Assembly: GCA_025352065.1 (NCBI GenBank)
Contig: JANXUC010000021.1
Coordinates: 62,001-126,000, forward strand
Origin: Acidobacteriaceae bacterium
GTDB lineage: Bacteria > Acidobacteriota > Terriglobia > Terriglobales > Acidobacteriaceae
DNA: 64,000 nucleotides
Direction of reading: 5' to 3'
Of the stretch, positions 8,856 through 18,785 are shown in pieces (within the stretch, counting starts at the first letter, position 1; the number at the start of each line of letters is the position of its first letter). Made by a program: the position numbers and the translations under genes. Below the pieces are notes generated by a model. That model did not search any database and was not told the origin of the DNA. It saw only the letters and a program-made list of their open reading frames with translations.

Positions 8856-10837
8856 GCCGGAGCCACCTGCCCAATCTGGGCCAACTCAGTTTCAAACTTC
8901 CGCGCTCCCCCGTCGAGGAACGTCTGCATCCATAACTCCAGCGTCAGGAATTGCCAGATTTGCATCGACCAATCCCGGCGTCCGCTGCGATGTTCGTCGA
9001 CAAAACGGCGCACCTCCTCGGGACGAAACAATCCGCGCTTGCGAATTTGCGTCTCCGACAACAGGTCGTCCACCATTTCCTTTAGATCGTGCGCCAACCA
9101 ATAGTCTACGGGAGCCGCGAACCCCGCCTTCGGCTGCTGCAGCACTTCGCGCGGCAAAACGTCTCGCATGGCTTCGCGCAAAATGTGCTTCGTCGTCGGC
9201 CGCAGAAAACCCTTGAGCTTCATATTCGGTGGAACATTCCACGCAACAAATTCGGCCAGTGTGTGATCCAAAAATGGAACACGCACTTCCACCGACGACG
9301 CCATGCTCATTTTGTCGTTGTAAGTCAGGTTCAGACTCGTCATGAATATCTTGCTGTCGAGATAGAGCATCTGATGCAAGAAATCTGCTTCATGGACGCG
9401 CTCAAACGCAGCCCGATGCTGACCAGCCGGATCTGTTGCCGACGCCGCAAACCCCGCAGCATACAACTCTGTTTTTTGATCACCATCCAGATACGTGCAG
9501 TTCGTGATGAAGCGGTCCACCGGATTGAACGACGCGCTGCGCGCCATCTTCTTCGCCAGTCGCAATTGTCCTTTGACCGCCGTGCCTCGCATACTAGGCA
9601 ACGCGCCGAGAGCCGCCTCCGCCATGCCGCGCGCGAAAGACGGCACGCGCCCGTAAGCCTCAGCCCAGTAGTGCGCGACATGCTTGCGATATCCGGCAAA
9701 AAGCTCGTCCCCACCCACGCCCGACAGCAAAACCGTTGCCTGCTTCCGCGCCTCGCGACAAACCAGATACGCCGTAATGATGGCGGGATCGGCAGTCGGC
9801 TCATCCATATGCCAGACCAGGCGGGGCAGCAGGTCCACCACATCGGGCTCTACCACGATGCGCTGGTTTTCGCATCCCAGATGACGCGCCAATCGAGTGG
9901 CAACTTCCGGATCGTCCAGAGTCGTTTCTCCCACGCGATACTTGCTCGGAAACGTCACCGTGTACGTGCGCACCGGCTGCTTGGTCGCCCGACTCATCAT
10001 GGCGACAATGCTCGAAGAATCCAGTCCGGCGCTGAGAAAAGCTCCAATGGGAACATCGCTGACCATCTGCGCTTCCACCGCGCTGCGAAAACGCTCTCGC
10101 ACCTCTTCGGCCAAATCGCTTTCGGAACGCGCGTAAGTCTGATTCGCTGGAGGAAACGTCAGATCCCAATACCGCGTGAGCTTGAGTTCACCCTTGCGCA
10201 ACGTAGCATAGTGACCGGCAGGCAGCTTCAGGATGCGACGGAACATCGTCTTCGAATCGGGAACCCAAAGAAAGGTCAAATACTGGTGCAGCGATCCATG
10301 ATCGAGTTCCGCCTCAATCTCCGGAATCTGCAACAGCGCTTTGATTTCGGACGCAAATGCAAACCGCTCCCCATCGTGGAAATAGTAAAACGGCTTGATC
10401 CCGAAATGATCGCGCGCCACAAACAAAGCCGGCGTCCCGGACCGCAAATCGCAAATCGCAAACGCAAACATGCCGTTCAGCCGCTTCACGCAATCCGGCC
10501 CTTCCTGCTCGTAGAGGTGAAGAATCACTTCCGTATCGGTATGCGATACAAAGCGATGCCCCTTGCCTTCAAGCTCCCGTCGCAGCTCGGCAAAGTTGTA
10601 GATCTCCCCGTTGTAAGTAATCCAAATCGTACCGGCCTCGTTGCGCATCGGCATGTGGCCGATCGGGGACAGGTCAAGAATCGCGAGCCGCCTGCTACCC
10701 AGGCCAATGTACGAGCCATCCGGGAACCTCCGCTCCCACACGCCGGAATCGTCGGGTCCGCGGTGCGCCTGGACCTGCGTCATCCGCGCCAGCGCTTCCC
10801 CATTCCCGCAATTCACCAGACCGCTGATTCCGCACAT
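8852..10837 (-). CDS. asnB: Asparagine synthase (glutamine-hydrolysing) family amidotransferase
   Basis: A 661-residue protein with the N-terminal glutaminase domain beginning MCGISGLVNC, where Cys2 is the nucleophile, and RGPDDSG soon after. The C-terminal ATP-pyrophosphatase domain has AFLSAGLDSSSIVAM near residue 265, the PP-loop, with Ala in place of the usual second Gly of SGGxDSS. Enzymes of this family amidate carboxylates with glutamine-derived ammonia. Inside glycan clusters they often amidate uronic acids and not aspartate, so the true substrate may be a hexuronate of the polymer. It lies between a GT2 gene and the two-domain oxidoreductase, overlapping the latter by 4 bases. Confidence 0.92.
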   Translation of the reverse strand: MCGISGLVNCGNGEALARMTQVQAHRGPDDSGVWERRFPDGSYIGLGSRRLAILDLSPIGHMPMRNEAGTIWITYNGEIYNFAELRRELEGKGHRFVSHTDTEVILHLYEQEGPDCVKRLNGMFAFAICDLRSGTPALFVARDHFGIKPFYYFHDGERFAFASEIKALLQIPEIEAELDHGSLHQYLTFLWVPDSKTMFRRILKLPAGHYATLRKGELKLTRYWDLTFPPANQTYARSESDLAEEVRERFRSAVEAQMVSDVPIGAFLSAGLDSSSIVAMMSRATKQPVRTYTVTFPSKYRVGETTLDDPEVATRLARHLGCENQRIVVEPDVVDLLPRLVWHMDEPTADPAIITAYLVCREARKQATVLLSGVGGDELFAGYRKHVAHYWAEAYGRVPSFARGMAEAALGALPSMRGTAVKGQLRLAKKMARSASFNPVDRFITNCTYLDGDQKTELYAAGFAASATDPAGQHRAAFERVHEADFLHQMLYLDSKIFMTSLNLTYNDKMSMASSVEVRVPFLDHTLAEFVAWNVPPNMKLKGFLRPTTKHILREAMRDVLPREVLQQPKAGFAAPVDYWLAHDLKEMVDDLLSETQIRKRGLFRPEEVRRFVDEHRSGRRDWSMQIWQFLTLELWMQTFLDGGARKFETELAQIGQVAPA

Positions 10838-10844
10838 TCCCCGC

Positions 10845-11822
10845 TCAGTTCCTCGATGCTTCCTTGCGTAACGCCGCCTTCAGTTCGTAGATCTTGGCCT
10901 TGGTATGGAACATTTGTACAGCCTGAAATCCGCAGTAGATCAAGCCCGGAACGCCGTCCATAAACCCAAGCCGCAGAAAATACCGGTAGAAAAACAGCAA
11001 TACCGGCGATCCCGGCAAAGCAAACAGCCTCTTCTTGAGCCAGCGCCGGCGCCGCGCTTGCGTCCCAACCGCCGCCGAGTCCACCAGACCCGTCTCGCCC
11101 TGCGAGAGTACGCGCGACTCCCAGTTCGAGTACTCGTCATGCTTCTGGATATACCGGGAGAGCGATTCCACGTTGTGATGAATCAATGGATTCTTCAGGT
11201 GGAACGTCGACCCATCCACCACTACGTGCTCATGAACTTCCATGTCCGCCATCGACGCATCTTGATCTTTCAAGCGGCATTCGTAGCGCCCCTTGCCTCG
11301 GCGGAACAAAGCCAGCTTCCAAAAGCTGGCGTCGCCGTGCCGCAGAACCCTTCCCAGAAAGTACATGCGGAGCGAAATATAGTAGCCGTTGCGGTCCGGC
11401 GCCTGAATGGCCTCGCGAATTTCTTCCATTAGCTCGGGCGTAAGAGCTTCGTCGGCATCCACTAGTAGAACCCAGTCAAACGCAAGAGGAAGATTCTCCA
11501 TCGCCCACTGACGCTTCTTGGGCCAGCCACCCTGATAGCGGAACTGAACGAGTTTGGCTCCGAACGAGCGCGCAATTTCAGGCGTCGCATCCGTGCTTTG
11601 CGAGTCCACCACGTACACCTCGCCCACATTGCCCAGCGCCTCCAGGCAACGAGGCAGATTTTTCTCCTCGTTCCGCGCCGCCACGATCACGCTGACCGGC
11701 AGCTTGCCAGCCGACGTCACAGATTGCGACTTGGCGGCTTCTCCGGCCTTTTGCATGTCTACGCGGGCAATCGCATCCGGCAAAGTTGTGTCGCGCGCCG
11801 GTTCGCTGGCAGTTGGATTCAT
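10845..11822 (-). CDS. GT2 glycosyltransferase, WaaE/KdtX-like
   Basis: A 325-residue GT-A enzyme. After a 40-residue low-complexity N-terminus comes SVIVAARNEEKNLPRCL, then VYVVDSQSTDAT and the DxD-type metal site WVLLVDADEAL. HEHVVVDG and the basic, hydrophobic tail (RWLKKRLFALPGSPVLLFFYRYFLRLGFMDG, one membrane-associated stretch) match the WaaE group of beta-1,4-glucosyltransferases. It transfers a sugar at the membrane during glycan assembly. Seven bases separate it from asnB. The ATG at 11822 is usable, but an internal Met at residue 23 is also possible since the first residues are not conserved in the family. Confidence 0.9.
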   Translation of the reverse strand: MNPTASEPARDTTLPDAIARVDMQKAGEAAKSQSVTSAGKLPVSVIVAARNEEKNLPRCLEALGNVGEVYVVDSQSTDATPEIARSFGAKLVQFRYQGGWPKKRQWAMENLPLAFDWVLLVDADEALTPELMEEIREAIQAPDRNGYYISLRMYFLGRVLRHGDASFWKLALFRRGKGRYECRLKDQDASMADMEVHEHVVVDGSTFHLKNPLIHHNVESLSRYIQKHDEYSNWESRVLSQGETGLVDSAAVGTQARRRRWLKKRLFALPGSPVLLFFYRYFLRLGFMDGVPGLIYCGFQAVQMFHTKAKIYELKAALRKEASRN

Positions 11823-11887
11823 GAAGGCTTAAAAGAGCAGAAAACAAGGCGAACTTTTCGTATGGTACCACGCAAAAGCCCGCCAAT

Positions 11888-13054
11888 TTACTTAGGCATC
11901 AGGCTCTGCGCTAGCCTCACCAGCTTCTCCACATGCTTCTCCCAACTAAACTCAGCCGCCCGTTGCAACCCGTTGCGCGAGAGCTTTTGCGACCGTTCGC
12001 CCGAACCAGCCACCTCCCGCACTCGCGCCGCCAAGTCTTCCTCCGAAAAGCGCGGGAAAAACACCGCTGCGTCCCCGGCCACTTCGCGATGTGCCGCAAT
12101 CTCCGACGCCACAATCGGCACCCCGCAGGCCATCGCCTCCACCAGCGGATGCGCGAACGTCTCCGCATACGCGGGGGTCACATACATGTCGCAAGCTCGA
12201 TAAAGCTTGTGCAGATGCAGATAGGGAACCGCCCCCAACTGAATCACGTGTTCCGTCAAACCCAACTCTTCAACCAGGGCAGCAGCCGGTTCCGCGCGAA
12301 ACGATCCAGGATTCTCCTCTGAAATCAGCCGTGTCGTCACCAGCAGCTTGGGATTTCTCTCGGGCATCGCTTCCCGGATCTTCTTCAACCCGCGAAACAA
12401 CGTCTCGAAATTCCGAAAGTAGTTATAGTGGCTGACGAACAAAATCCGCAGGCACCCCTCCGTCGCCTCCAGCCCACTCTGCAAGCTCTTTGGCGACTGC
12501 GTCTCATCCGAGAAAAACACCTCCGGATCGAACCCGTGATGAATCGAGACCACGCTATGGCTGCGGGTCCATCGGCGAAGCTCAGATGCAAAGGCTTCAC
12601 TGGGCGCCACCGTAACATCCGCCCATTTCACCGAGCGCGCCGCAAAAAAGGACTTAATCTCGTTGTCCGCCCACATCGCATACTCTCCGCGGGCCCGCAG
12701 ATCCCGCCGAAAATCTCGCGACGTATAAAGAGAATTCCCACTCAGTAAGATCTGCGGTACCGGCGACTTGCGAATGGCAAAATTCCCCGCTGACACCAGA
12801 ATGTCCGCCTTCCGCTCGCACACCAGTCGCGGAACTTCTCGCTGTTCCCAAAAAAATCGACGCCCCGCGGGGAGTCCTCCCGAAACTTCCTCAAATGCAA
12901 TGTTCGGCCAACGCCCCATCTCTTTGCGCAGATCCGTCCGCAGCAGAAACGTCGCCCGCAAATCGCTTCTCCGAGCCAGCACAGGAACCACGTTCCGGAC
13001 ATATGTTAGTCCGCTTCCGGCACTGGCAGCCAAAGCATTGAACAGGAGATGCAT
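11888..13054 (-). CDS. GT4 glycosyltransferase
   Basis: A 388-residue GT-B transferase. The first residues (MHLLFNALAASAGSGLTYV) form the N-terminal Rossmann strand with a Gly-rich turn. In the C-terminal domain SIHHGFDPEVF and the E-x7-E motif of YAETFAHPLVEAMACG are seen. It is the promoter-proximal gene of the minus-strand operon that runs down to position 68, with 65 bases to the next gene. It should add one sugar residue to a membrane-bound acceptor; specificity unknown. Confidence 0.9.
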   Translation of the reverse strand: MHLLFNALAASAGSGLTYVRNVVPVLARRSDLRATFLLRTDLRKEMGRWPNIAFEEVSGGLPAGRRFFWEQREVPRLVCERKADILVSAGNFAIRKSPVPQILLSGNSLYTSRDFRRDLRARGEYAMWADNEIKSFFAARSVKWADVTVAPSEAFASELRRWTRSHSVVSIHHGFDPEVFFSDETQSPKSLQSGLEATEGCLRILFVSHYNYFRNFETLFRGLKKIREAMPERNPKLLVTTRLISEENPGSFRAEPAAALVEELGLTEHVIQLGAVPYLHLHKLYRACDMYVTPAYAETFAHPLVEAMACGVPIVASEIAAHREVAGDAAVFFPRFSEEDLAARVREVAGSGERSQKLSRNGLQRAAEFSWEKHVEKLVRLAQSLMPK

Positions 13055-13080
13055 GATTCAGGATTATCGCGTTTTCTAAA

Positions 13081-13108
13081 TTGAACTGCGGAAGCTTTTC
13101 AGTATAAT
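13081..13108 (+). promoter_or_regulatory. Sigma-70-type promoter for the 13169 methyltransferase
   Basis: TTGAAC (13081-13086), 16-base spacer, TATAAT (13103-13108), giving a predicted transcript start near 13115 and a leader of about 54 bases. It lies in the 114-base divergent gap between a GT4 gene and the methyltransferase gene. Confidence 0.7.
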
Positions 13109-13168
13109 CATCGCATTGCGACCAAGCGTTGGTAGACGGGTTCACTCCTGGCAAATACACTAACAGCG

Positions 13169-14143
13169 ATGGACACCAGACTTCTCGACTTTATTGTCTG
13201 TCCACGAGACCGTTCCGCCCTTCGGGGATCCGCGAACCAGCTCATCTGTGACCAGGGCCACGCCTACGGCATCGTCGACGGCGTTCCCGTCCTCCTCGTG
13301 GAGGAAACGGAAGTTCCCTTTACCCACAACTTGGCGCGACACGCCCTGCAGTCCACCCGCACCGATTCACCCGACCTCGTGCCTGCGCCGCAAGATGGCG
13401 AGGTGGACGCCTTCGTCAGCCAATGGATTGCCGCCACCAACGGCTCGCTCTACCAGCATCTGGTAGGCAAGCTGCAGGAGTACCCCATTCCAAATTTGCG
13501 GCTGCCTCCCGGCAACGGGCGTCTATTTCTGGAAGTCGGTTGTAACTGGGGACGCTGGTGCATCGCGGCGGCTCGAGCGGGGTATCGTCCAATTGGTATC
13601 GACCCTTCGCTGGGCGGCATACGCGCCGCCCGCCATGTAGCTCGCCAACTCGGAGTAGACGCCCTGTTTGTCGTGGGTGACGGGCGCTATCTTCCTCTTC
13701 GCGATAACACCATCGATCAGGCGTTTTCTTACAGCGTCCTGCAGCATCTTTCCAAAGAAAACGTTCGCATCACCTTGCGCGAGATTCGCCGTGTGGTGCG
13801 ACCCGGAGGAGACAGCCTGATCCAAATGGCGAACAAACTCGGGCCGCGCTCCATCTACAACCAGTTGCGTCATCTCGTCGTGGGCACCCAGGGCTTCGAA
13901 GTCCGATATTGGCTCCCCGGCGAATTGCTCTCCGCCTTCCGCCAGGAACTCGGCCCCACCAAAGTCGAGGTCGACGGCTTCTTCTCGCTCAATCCTCAGA
14001 TCAGCGACCTTCGCTTCCTGCCCAGAAAGTATCAGGCCGTGGTTCACGCATCGGAGGCATTACGAAAGGCAAGCCGGTTCCTGCCCCCGTTGCGCTACGC
14101 AGCCGACAGTTTGTATTTAAGAACAAAAAAGACTGCCCACTAG
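13169..14143 (+). CDS. Class I SAM methyltransferase with Trm112-like N-terminus
   Basis: A 324-residue protein. Residues 1-50 (LLDFIVCPRDRSAL, then QLICDQGHAYGIVDGVPVLL) look like a Trm112-like zinc-ribbon module. From about residue 115 a class I methyltransferase domain follows: LFLEVGCNWGRW (SAM loop), PIGIDPS, DGRYLPLRDNTIDQAFSYSV and a late RRVVRPGG. It transfers a methyl group from SAM; as it lies among glycosyltransferases, a sugar is the probable acceptor. It is the only plus-strand gene in the first 24 kb, has its own promoter, and ends 12 bases from the stop of the convergent ligase gene. Confidence 0.88.
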   Translation: MDTRLLDFIVCPRDRSALRGSANQLICDQGHAYGIVDGVPVLLVEETEVPFTHNLARHALQSTRTDSPDLVPAPQDGEVDAFVSQWIAATNGSLYQHLVGKLQEYPIPNLRLPPGNGRLFLEVGCNWGRWCIAAARAGYRPIGIDPSLGGIRAARHVARQLGVDALFVVGDGRYLPLRDNTIDQAFSYSVLQHLSKENVRITLREIRRVVRPGGDSLIQMANKLGPRSIYNQLRHLVVGTQGFEVRYWLPGELLSAFRQELGPTKVEVDGFFSLNPQISDLRFLPRKYQAVVHASEALRKASRFLPPLRYAADSLYLRTKKTAH

Positions 14144-14155
14144 CTCTGTGGCAGA

Positions 14156-15604
14156 TCACCCCTCATGCACGGACCTGACGAACCCGCCCTGCCAAGTAGC
14201 TTCGTTCGAACCGAGGCCCTTTCGCGACGCGGAGCGAGCCGGTGCGTGGGTCGTCTGGCGCGTAAGGTCAGCCAGGCAGAACGCCAAACACCAGAAAAAT
14301 ACGCAAAGGTAGTACCCAACCGCAAACAGCCAGTCTTCGAACGTGGCATGAACAAAGCCCGCCACGCAAACCATGGCCAGGGGTACCGCTGGATGCGACC
14401 CATCCAGGGTGCGGCGCATATACTGCCCTACTTTGCGAATCTCCAGGAACATCCCTCCCAGCAGCATCAGAAAAGGCAGAATGCCCAAAAGCCCCACCCA
14501 CTCCAGCAAGGCCAGATAGCTATTCCCATGCTCTCGGGCTGTGCCTATAGTAGTCGCGAACGAGGACGCTCCTCTTTCACTCTCCGCGCCGGTCTGCGTT
14601 GTGCCGAAACCCCCGCCAAAAAACGGATGCTCACGAATCGTCGCCATCGAGGCATCCCAGGGTCCTCGTCTGGAGGCCAGAATCCCTTCCCCACGATGTC
14701 CTTTGTAAACCAGATTCTCGCTCACGCCCTCCGCCGATCGTCCGATCAAAGCAGGATTCCAAAGCCCAATCAAAGCCAACCCGGACACGGCTACCAAAGC
14801 TGAGCGCGCAAACAGGCGATAGTTCTTAAGATTCAGAACCAAAAACGAGCTCGCGCCCATCCCCGCTAGCAGGCTCGCGCGGGAACCGCTAAAAACCAGC
14901 AAGCCCACTCCTATCGCGAAGGCGAGAATTCTTCGCCGACGTTGAGTATTTGAATTCGCATTCAGAATGCCCCACGCTAACAACGGAACTACGGCCACTC
15001 CCATCACCGCCCCCAAGGAGTTGGGGTTTCCAAACAACGCCGAACGAGTGACAAAATAGGAAAGCCCTGACACGTAAGCCATGAATTCGCAGGCCGTGAC
15101 CAAGGCCTGCGAAAACTGCCGTTCCCGGTGCAGCTGCGCAAACCTCGCTCCCGATGCCGCATACATGAACAGCAACAGAAGGCTGCTCGCCTTCAGAAAA
15201 GCAGTCCGCGGAAAAACGGAAACCGCAGCCGAAGCCACCGCCGACAGCACGCAAAAAAACGCAGCCAGATGCAACGCCCCGAAATGCTGCCCAGATTCCT
15301 TCAACCACAACGTCATTCCCACGACCGCCGCACACAACAAGACAACCCACCGCCCAACTCCCCATGCCTCCTTCAACGGCAGGTTCACCCCCGCCAGCAA
15401 AAAAGCAAGCATCACCGCGAGAAAAAACACCTTTCGGTAGGCGCCTACCGCCACCAAAAGCAACTCAGCCCCAATCAAGATCACTAGAATAGCCGGATTG
15501 GCCACTAGATACGGATCGTCATAGGCCCAGTAGGCCGCCACCAGCACCAGCAGCGCCACTCCAACCATCCGATATTTCCAAAAAAAATCCAGCACTTCTA
15601 CCAT
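14156..15604 (-). CDS. O-antigen ligase/polymerase-like membrane protein
   Basis: A 482-residue polytopic protein with around 11-12 hydrophobic helices and the Wzy_C/WaaL signature: a large periplasmic loop beginning after WNPALIGR and ending near REHPFFGGGFG, with REHGNSYLALLEWVG, the family histidine region. It probably polymerises repeat units or joins a glycan to its carrier in the periplasm. Wzy and WaaL cannot be told apart by sequence. It overlaps the upstream GT4 gene by 7 bases. A second protein of this family is at 31220, which suggests two separate glycans. Confidence 0.87.
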   Translation of the reverse strand: MVEVLDFFWKYRMVGVALLVLVAAYWAYDDPYLVANPAILVILIGAELLLVAVGAYRKVFFLAVMLAFLLAGVNLPLKEAWGVGRWVVLLCAAVVGMTLWLKESGQHFGALHLAAFFCVLSAVASAAVSVFPRTAFLKASSLLLLFMYAASGARFAQLHRERQFSQALVTACEFMAYVSGLSYFVTRSALFGNPNSLGAVMGVAVVPLLAWGILNANSNTQRRRRILAFAIGVGLLVFSGSRASLLAGMGASSFLVLNLKNYRLFARSALVAVSGLALIGLWNPALIGRSAEGVSENLVYKGHRGEGILASRRGPWDASMATIREHPFFGGGFGTTQTGAESERGASSFATTIGTAREHGNSYLALLEWVGLLGILPFLMLLGGMFLEIRKVGQYMRRTLDGSHPAVPLAMVCVAGFVHATFEDWLFAVGYYLCVFFWCLAFCLADLTRQTTHAPARSASRKGLGSNEATWQGGFVRSVHEG

Positions 15605-16746
15605 CCCAGCTCGCGCGCCGTAACCGCCCGCGCAAAGCCTTCAGCCCACGTCGCAGCGGTGTACTTCGCGATCCGTTCCGTGCTCCGCTTTCCCATGGTA
15701 ACTCTACGAACATCGTTGATCGCTATTTCCTTCATTGCCGCACTCAAAGCTGCGACATCTCCCGCCTGCACCACCCAACCGTTTCCGCCGTCCTGCACCA
15801 AATCAGCCACGCAGCCCGCCACGGAAGTTGCGATCACCGGCAACCCGCACGCCATCGCTTCATTCACAACCAATCCCCACGGATCTGAAAATGTCGGGAA
15901 AACCAGGCAATCCGCCAGCGCATAGTACGTCGCCAGCTCCTCCCTATGCACAAATCCCGTGAAGCCGATTCGCCCCGGAGTCATCTCCACAGCCAGCTTC
16001 TCGCAGGCCGCACGACTCGCCCCGTCCCCCACATGCATCAGCCCAATTCTCTCGCGCAGCCCCGGTTCCAGTTGGCCATACGCCTGGAGCAACTCGTAGA
16101 TCCCTTTCTCTGGAATCATCCGGCCGACAAATAAATAGTAGCGTTCTGGAAGCCCCAACTTGGCGCGCAGGCCCCGCGCGTTCCTACGCGCGTCGGCCGC
16201 CGCGCGTCCGAAAAAATCATTGTCCACCGCATTCGGAGCTGCAAAAATCACTCGCTCGGGAATTCCGAACGTAAGCAAATATTCCGCCGACGATTTCCCC
16301 GGCACAATGAATCCGCTGCACCCTCGCAGGAATCTCCTCTTCAGAAACTCCACGGCCAGCGCGCCACGACGGCGATCCTGTGCGTTGCTCTCCGACCACA
16401 AAAATGCAGGGATAGAACTCTTGTGCGCCCATTGCAGCGCTTGCCACATCGCAACATAACTATATCCCCCAATGACAACAACCTCCGGCTTCGCCTTCGC
16501 CAACGCTTCTGCCATGCCACGGTTGAGCAGGACGTTGTACCCGCGCACCCGTCGCCTCCAATGTGGCAAAGTCTCATACGAAAAACGAATCTCCTCTTTG
16601 TAAACTTTCCACTGCCGCATCGTCGAATCCGTCTCTGCAAGAAAAATCACATGCAGATCGATGTCCGCCCTTGCCGCCAATGCGTTGAACACCGGAATCC
16701 GATAGGGGGAAATGATTTCTGTAAGAATAACCACGCGCCGCCTCAT
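15598..16746 (-). CDS. GT4 glycosyltransferase
   Basis: A 382-residue GT-B transferase starting MRRRVVILTEIISPYRIPVF. The ATG at 16746 overlaps the upstream stop codon (ATGA), which is better supported than a TTG three codons earlier. C-terminal signatures: YYLFVGRMIPEKG and the E-x7-E region SDPWGLVVNEAMACGLPVI. It belongs to the block ligase-GT4-GT4 that is translated in a coupled way. It is predicted to build the repeat unit at the cytoplasmic face. Substrates unknown. Confidence 0.9.
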   Translation of the reverse strand: MRRRVVILTEIISPYRIPVFNALAARADIDLHVIFLAETDSTMRQWKVYKEEIRFSYETLPHWRRRVRGYNVLLNRGMAEALAKAKPEVVVIGGYSYVAMWQALQWAHKSSIPAFLWSESNAQDRRRGALAVEFLKRRFLRGCSGFIVPGKSSAEYLLTFGIPERVIFAAPNAVDNDFFGRAAADARRNARGLRAKLGLPERYYLFVGRMIPEKGIYELLQAYGQLEPGLRERIGLMHVGDGASRAACEKLAVEMTPGRIGFTGFVHREELATYYALADCLVFPTFSDPWGLVVNEAMACGLPVIATSVAGCVADLVQDGGNGWVVQAGDVAALSAAMKEIAINDVRRVTMGKRSTERIAKYTAATWAEGFARAVTARELGW

Positions 16747-17927
16747 GCGCGGCAATCCCGGTAGATAGACTGCAAACCCTTCGCTTGGTGCAGGAGCGTG
16801 AATCCGCTCAGCCCTTCCCCCACAATAGTCTTGCGCGCCGCCACCCCTATCGCGTGCCGCAACTCCGGCCTCTGGATCAGAGTCCTCAATAGGCCCGCCA
16901 GGGCCCTCCAGTCTTGTTCCGCAATCAAAAAACCATTCTCCCCGTCACGAATCACTTCCCCAATACCTTGCCCACGGCAAGCAATCGCCGGAATTCCCGT
17001 AGCCATCGCTTCCAGATAAACGCATCCCAGCCCCTCATAGCGGCTGGGCAAAACGAAAATCATACTATCGCGGAGCAATTCCGCAACTTCAATCCGCGTT
17101 CTCCGGCCCAGAAACTCCACTCGCTCAGCAATACCCAATTCCCGCGCGAGCCCTTGCAGCCGACCAAGTTCCACTCCTTCGCCCACAATTCGGCACCGCA
17201 GGTCCGCAAACTCGTTCTTCAATTCCCGTAGCGCGCGCAGAGTCACATCGTGACCCTTAATCGCGATCAGACTTCCCACGCTCGCAATACATTGTCCGCT
17301 CGGAACCTCTTTCGCCGGAGAAAACATCCCCGCATCGACCCCGTTCTCCACAACTTCCGTCTTCTTGAAATCTGGCATGCGCTCCAGAACACGCTGACGC
17401 ACGTGCTCGCTGATGCAGATCACACGCGCTGCTTGTTCATACACCTGGCGGCACAACTTCCCGCAACGCTCGCCTGCACGCCCACCAATCTGTTCCCTAA
17501 AATACGCATCCAGCCCATGCACTGTTACTACAAATGGAATGCCCAGGTCTTCGCTCAGAAGTCGAGCTGCCTCTCCGCACGGCAGCGGAGCATGAGCATG
17601 CAGAACATCAATCCGGCGTTCTTGATGGAGCCGCCGCACCATGCCTCGAATCCGGGAAAATAGTGCATGCCCCGAAGATGCCAGCCCTCGATTTCCCGGC
17701 CAGACCGGATAGCGAACCCAAGTGGCTGCCGGCGAGGTCGTAGATGGCAGCACACGGCTCTTATGCAGCACCCTCACCGCGATCACGGAGGACTCCAGCC
17801 CCAACGCTCCGAATTCCGTCAGAGGCTCCGCAACAAACCCGCCCCGCTCATCTTTGCGTGACGGATAAAACGGAGTCAGAGTTAAGACGTGGATTTTTTG
17901 GCCCTTGATCTTGTGATCGTTCGACAT
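16743..17927 (-). CDS. GT4 glycosyltransferase
   Basis: A 394-residue GT-B enzyme. It begins with the Rossmann strand IHVLTLTPFYPSRKDERGGF and has VLHAHAPLPCG in the N-domain; the C-domain has VVENGVDAGMF, SIAS-type VGSLIAIKGHD and the E-x7-E motif RYEGLGCVYLEAMATG. The domain order is that of EPS-type mannosyl or glucosyl transferases. Ten bases from the methyltransferase gene upstream and overlapping the GT4 gene downstream by 4 bases. Donor and acceptor unknown. Confidence 0.9.
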   Translation of the reverse strand: MSNDHKIKGQKIHVLTLTPFYPSRKDERGGFVAEPLTEFGALGLESSVIAVRVLHKSRVLPSTTSPAATWVRYPVWPGNRGLASSGHALFSRIRGMVRRLHQERRIDVLHAHAPLPCGEAARLLSEDLGIPFVVTVHGLDAYFREQIGGRAGERCGKLCRQVYEQAARVICISEHVRQRVLERMPDFKKTEVVENGVDAGMFSPAKEVPSGQCIASVGSLIAIKGHDVTLRALRELKNEFADLRCRIVGEGVELGRLQGLARELGIAERVEFLGRRTRIEVAELLRDSMIFVLPSRYEGLGCVYLEAMATGIPAIACRGQGIGEVIRDGENGFLIAEQDWRALAGLLRTLIQRPELRHAIGVAARKTIVGEGLSGFTLLHQAKGLQSIYRDCRA

Positions 17928-17936
17928 CGGGGAAAG

Positions 17937-18785
17937 CTACTGGACCTTCTGCGCAAAAACCCAGGAATAAGGCACTCCACCACGCGCAGGCTGAAACACC
18001 GAAAACTCGATCCGCCCAAATCCCAGACTCTCCAACGTCGTCTGCACCCAAGCCGTTTCATAGCTGATGCTCTGCATGAACGGACTCCACTTCTTTCTCG
18101 AGAGCAAGAAGCGATGATACGCACCCTTCCAACGACGCATCCCCATGTAGGATTCCATCGCCGCTCCGCACATCTTCCGAATCGACATCTTCGTATTCGT
18201 CGGCCAAATATGCAGCGGAAGCTGAATCATGATCGAACCTCCGGGCTTCAGCACTCGCGCAAATTCCTTGAAGTACTCCGCCGCGTATTCCTTCTTGTCA
18301 AAATGCAGAAAAACAATCACCGAGAATACAGCCGTAATCGAAACATCACCCACCGGCAACGTAACACCATCCGTAACAAACAACTGAACGTTGGGAGGCA
18401 TGTGTTGTCGCGCATACGCGATCATGCCTTCAGCCACGTCGATTCCATACACCTTCGGAAAATCTTCCGCCAAACTGCGCGTGATCCGACCCGCGCCACA
18501 ACCAATCTCCAGGCAGCCTTCCTTCGTTAGCCCGTAGTGTTCCCAGCGTTCGCGAAACTCCTGCCAGTCCAGCCTCCCTGTTTCGTAAAAATCCGCATCC
18601 GTCCAGGGCTTCGCCCCGTCCCGCTCTCGCCCGGTCAAAGGAATTACTCCAAACAGCGGATCCTTCTCTCCCCACGCCTGCCACTCCACGTTCGACTTCA
18701 CATCATTCGACTTACCGCCCGACGCGCCACCCTCCAACGATGCCGTTTGCTCTTTTTCAATCTTCGGGTTCGGTAAACTAGCCAT
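17937..18785 (-). CDS. Class I SAM methyltransferase
   Basis: A 282-residue protein with the SAM-binding loop LEIGCGAGRITRSLA at about residue 95, then VYGIDVAEGMIAYA, and VFSVIVFLHF followed by RVLKPGGSIMIQLPL, the usual class I order. The first 45 residues are polar and poorly ordered. A sugar or lipid methylation role is inferred from its place directly upstream of two GT4 genes and a ligase gene. Start ATG at 18785. The 155-base gap to the GT4 gene upstream holds a short perfect hairpin at 18871-18888 (GCGCAGC/GCTGCGC). Confidence 0.87.
   Translation of the reverse strand: MASLPNPKIEKEQTASLEGGASGGKSNDVKSNVEWQAWGEKDPLFGVIPLTGRERDGAKPWTDADFYETGRLDWQEFRERWEHYGLTKEGCLEIGCGAGRITRSLAEDFPKVYGIDVAEGMIAYARQHMPPNVQLFVTDGVTLPVGDVSITAVFSVIVFLHFDKKEYAAEYFKEFARVLKPGGSIMIQLPLHIWPTNTKMSIRKMCGAAMESYMGMRRWKGAYHRFLLSRKKWSPFMQSISYETAWVQTTLESLGFGRIEFSVFQPARGGVPYSWVFAQKVQ

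Noticed and set aside
9089-10963. 624-residue open frame antisense to asnB
   Set aside because: Rich in Arg, His and Pro, no family motif, and lies fully opposite a well-supported asnB gene; a mirror of its codon bias.
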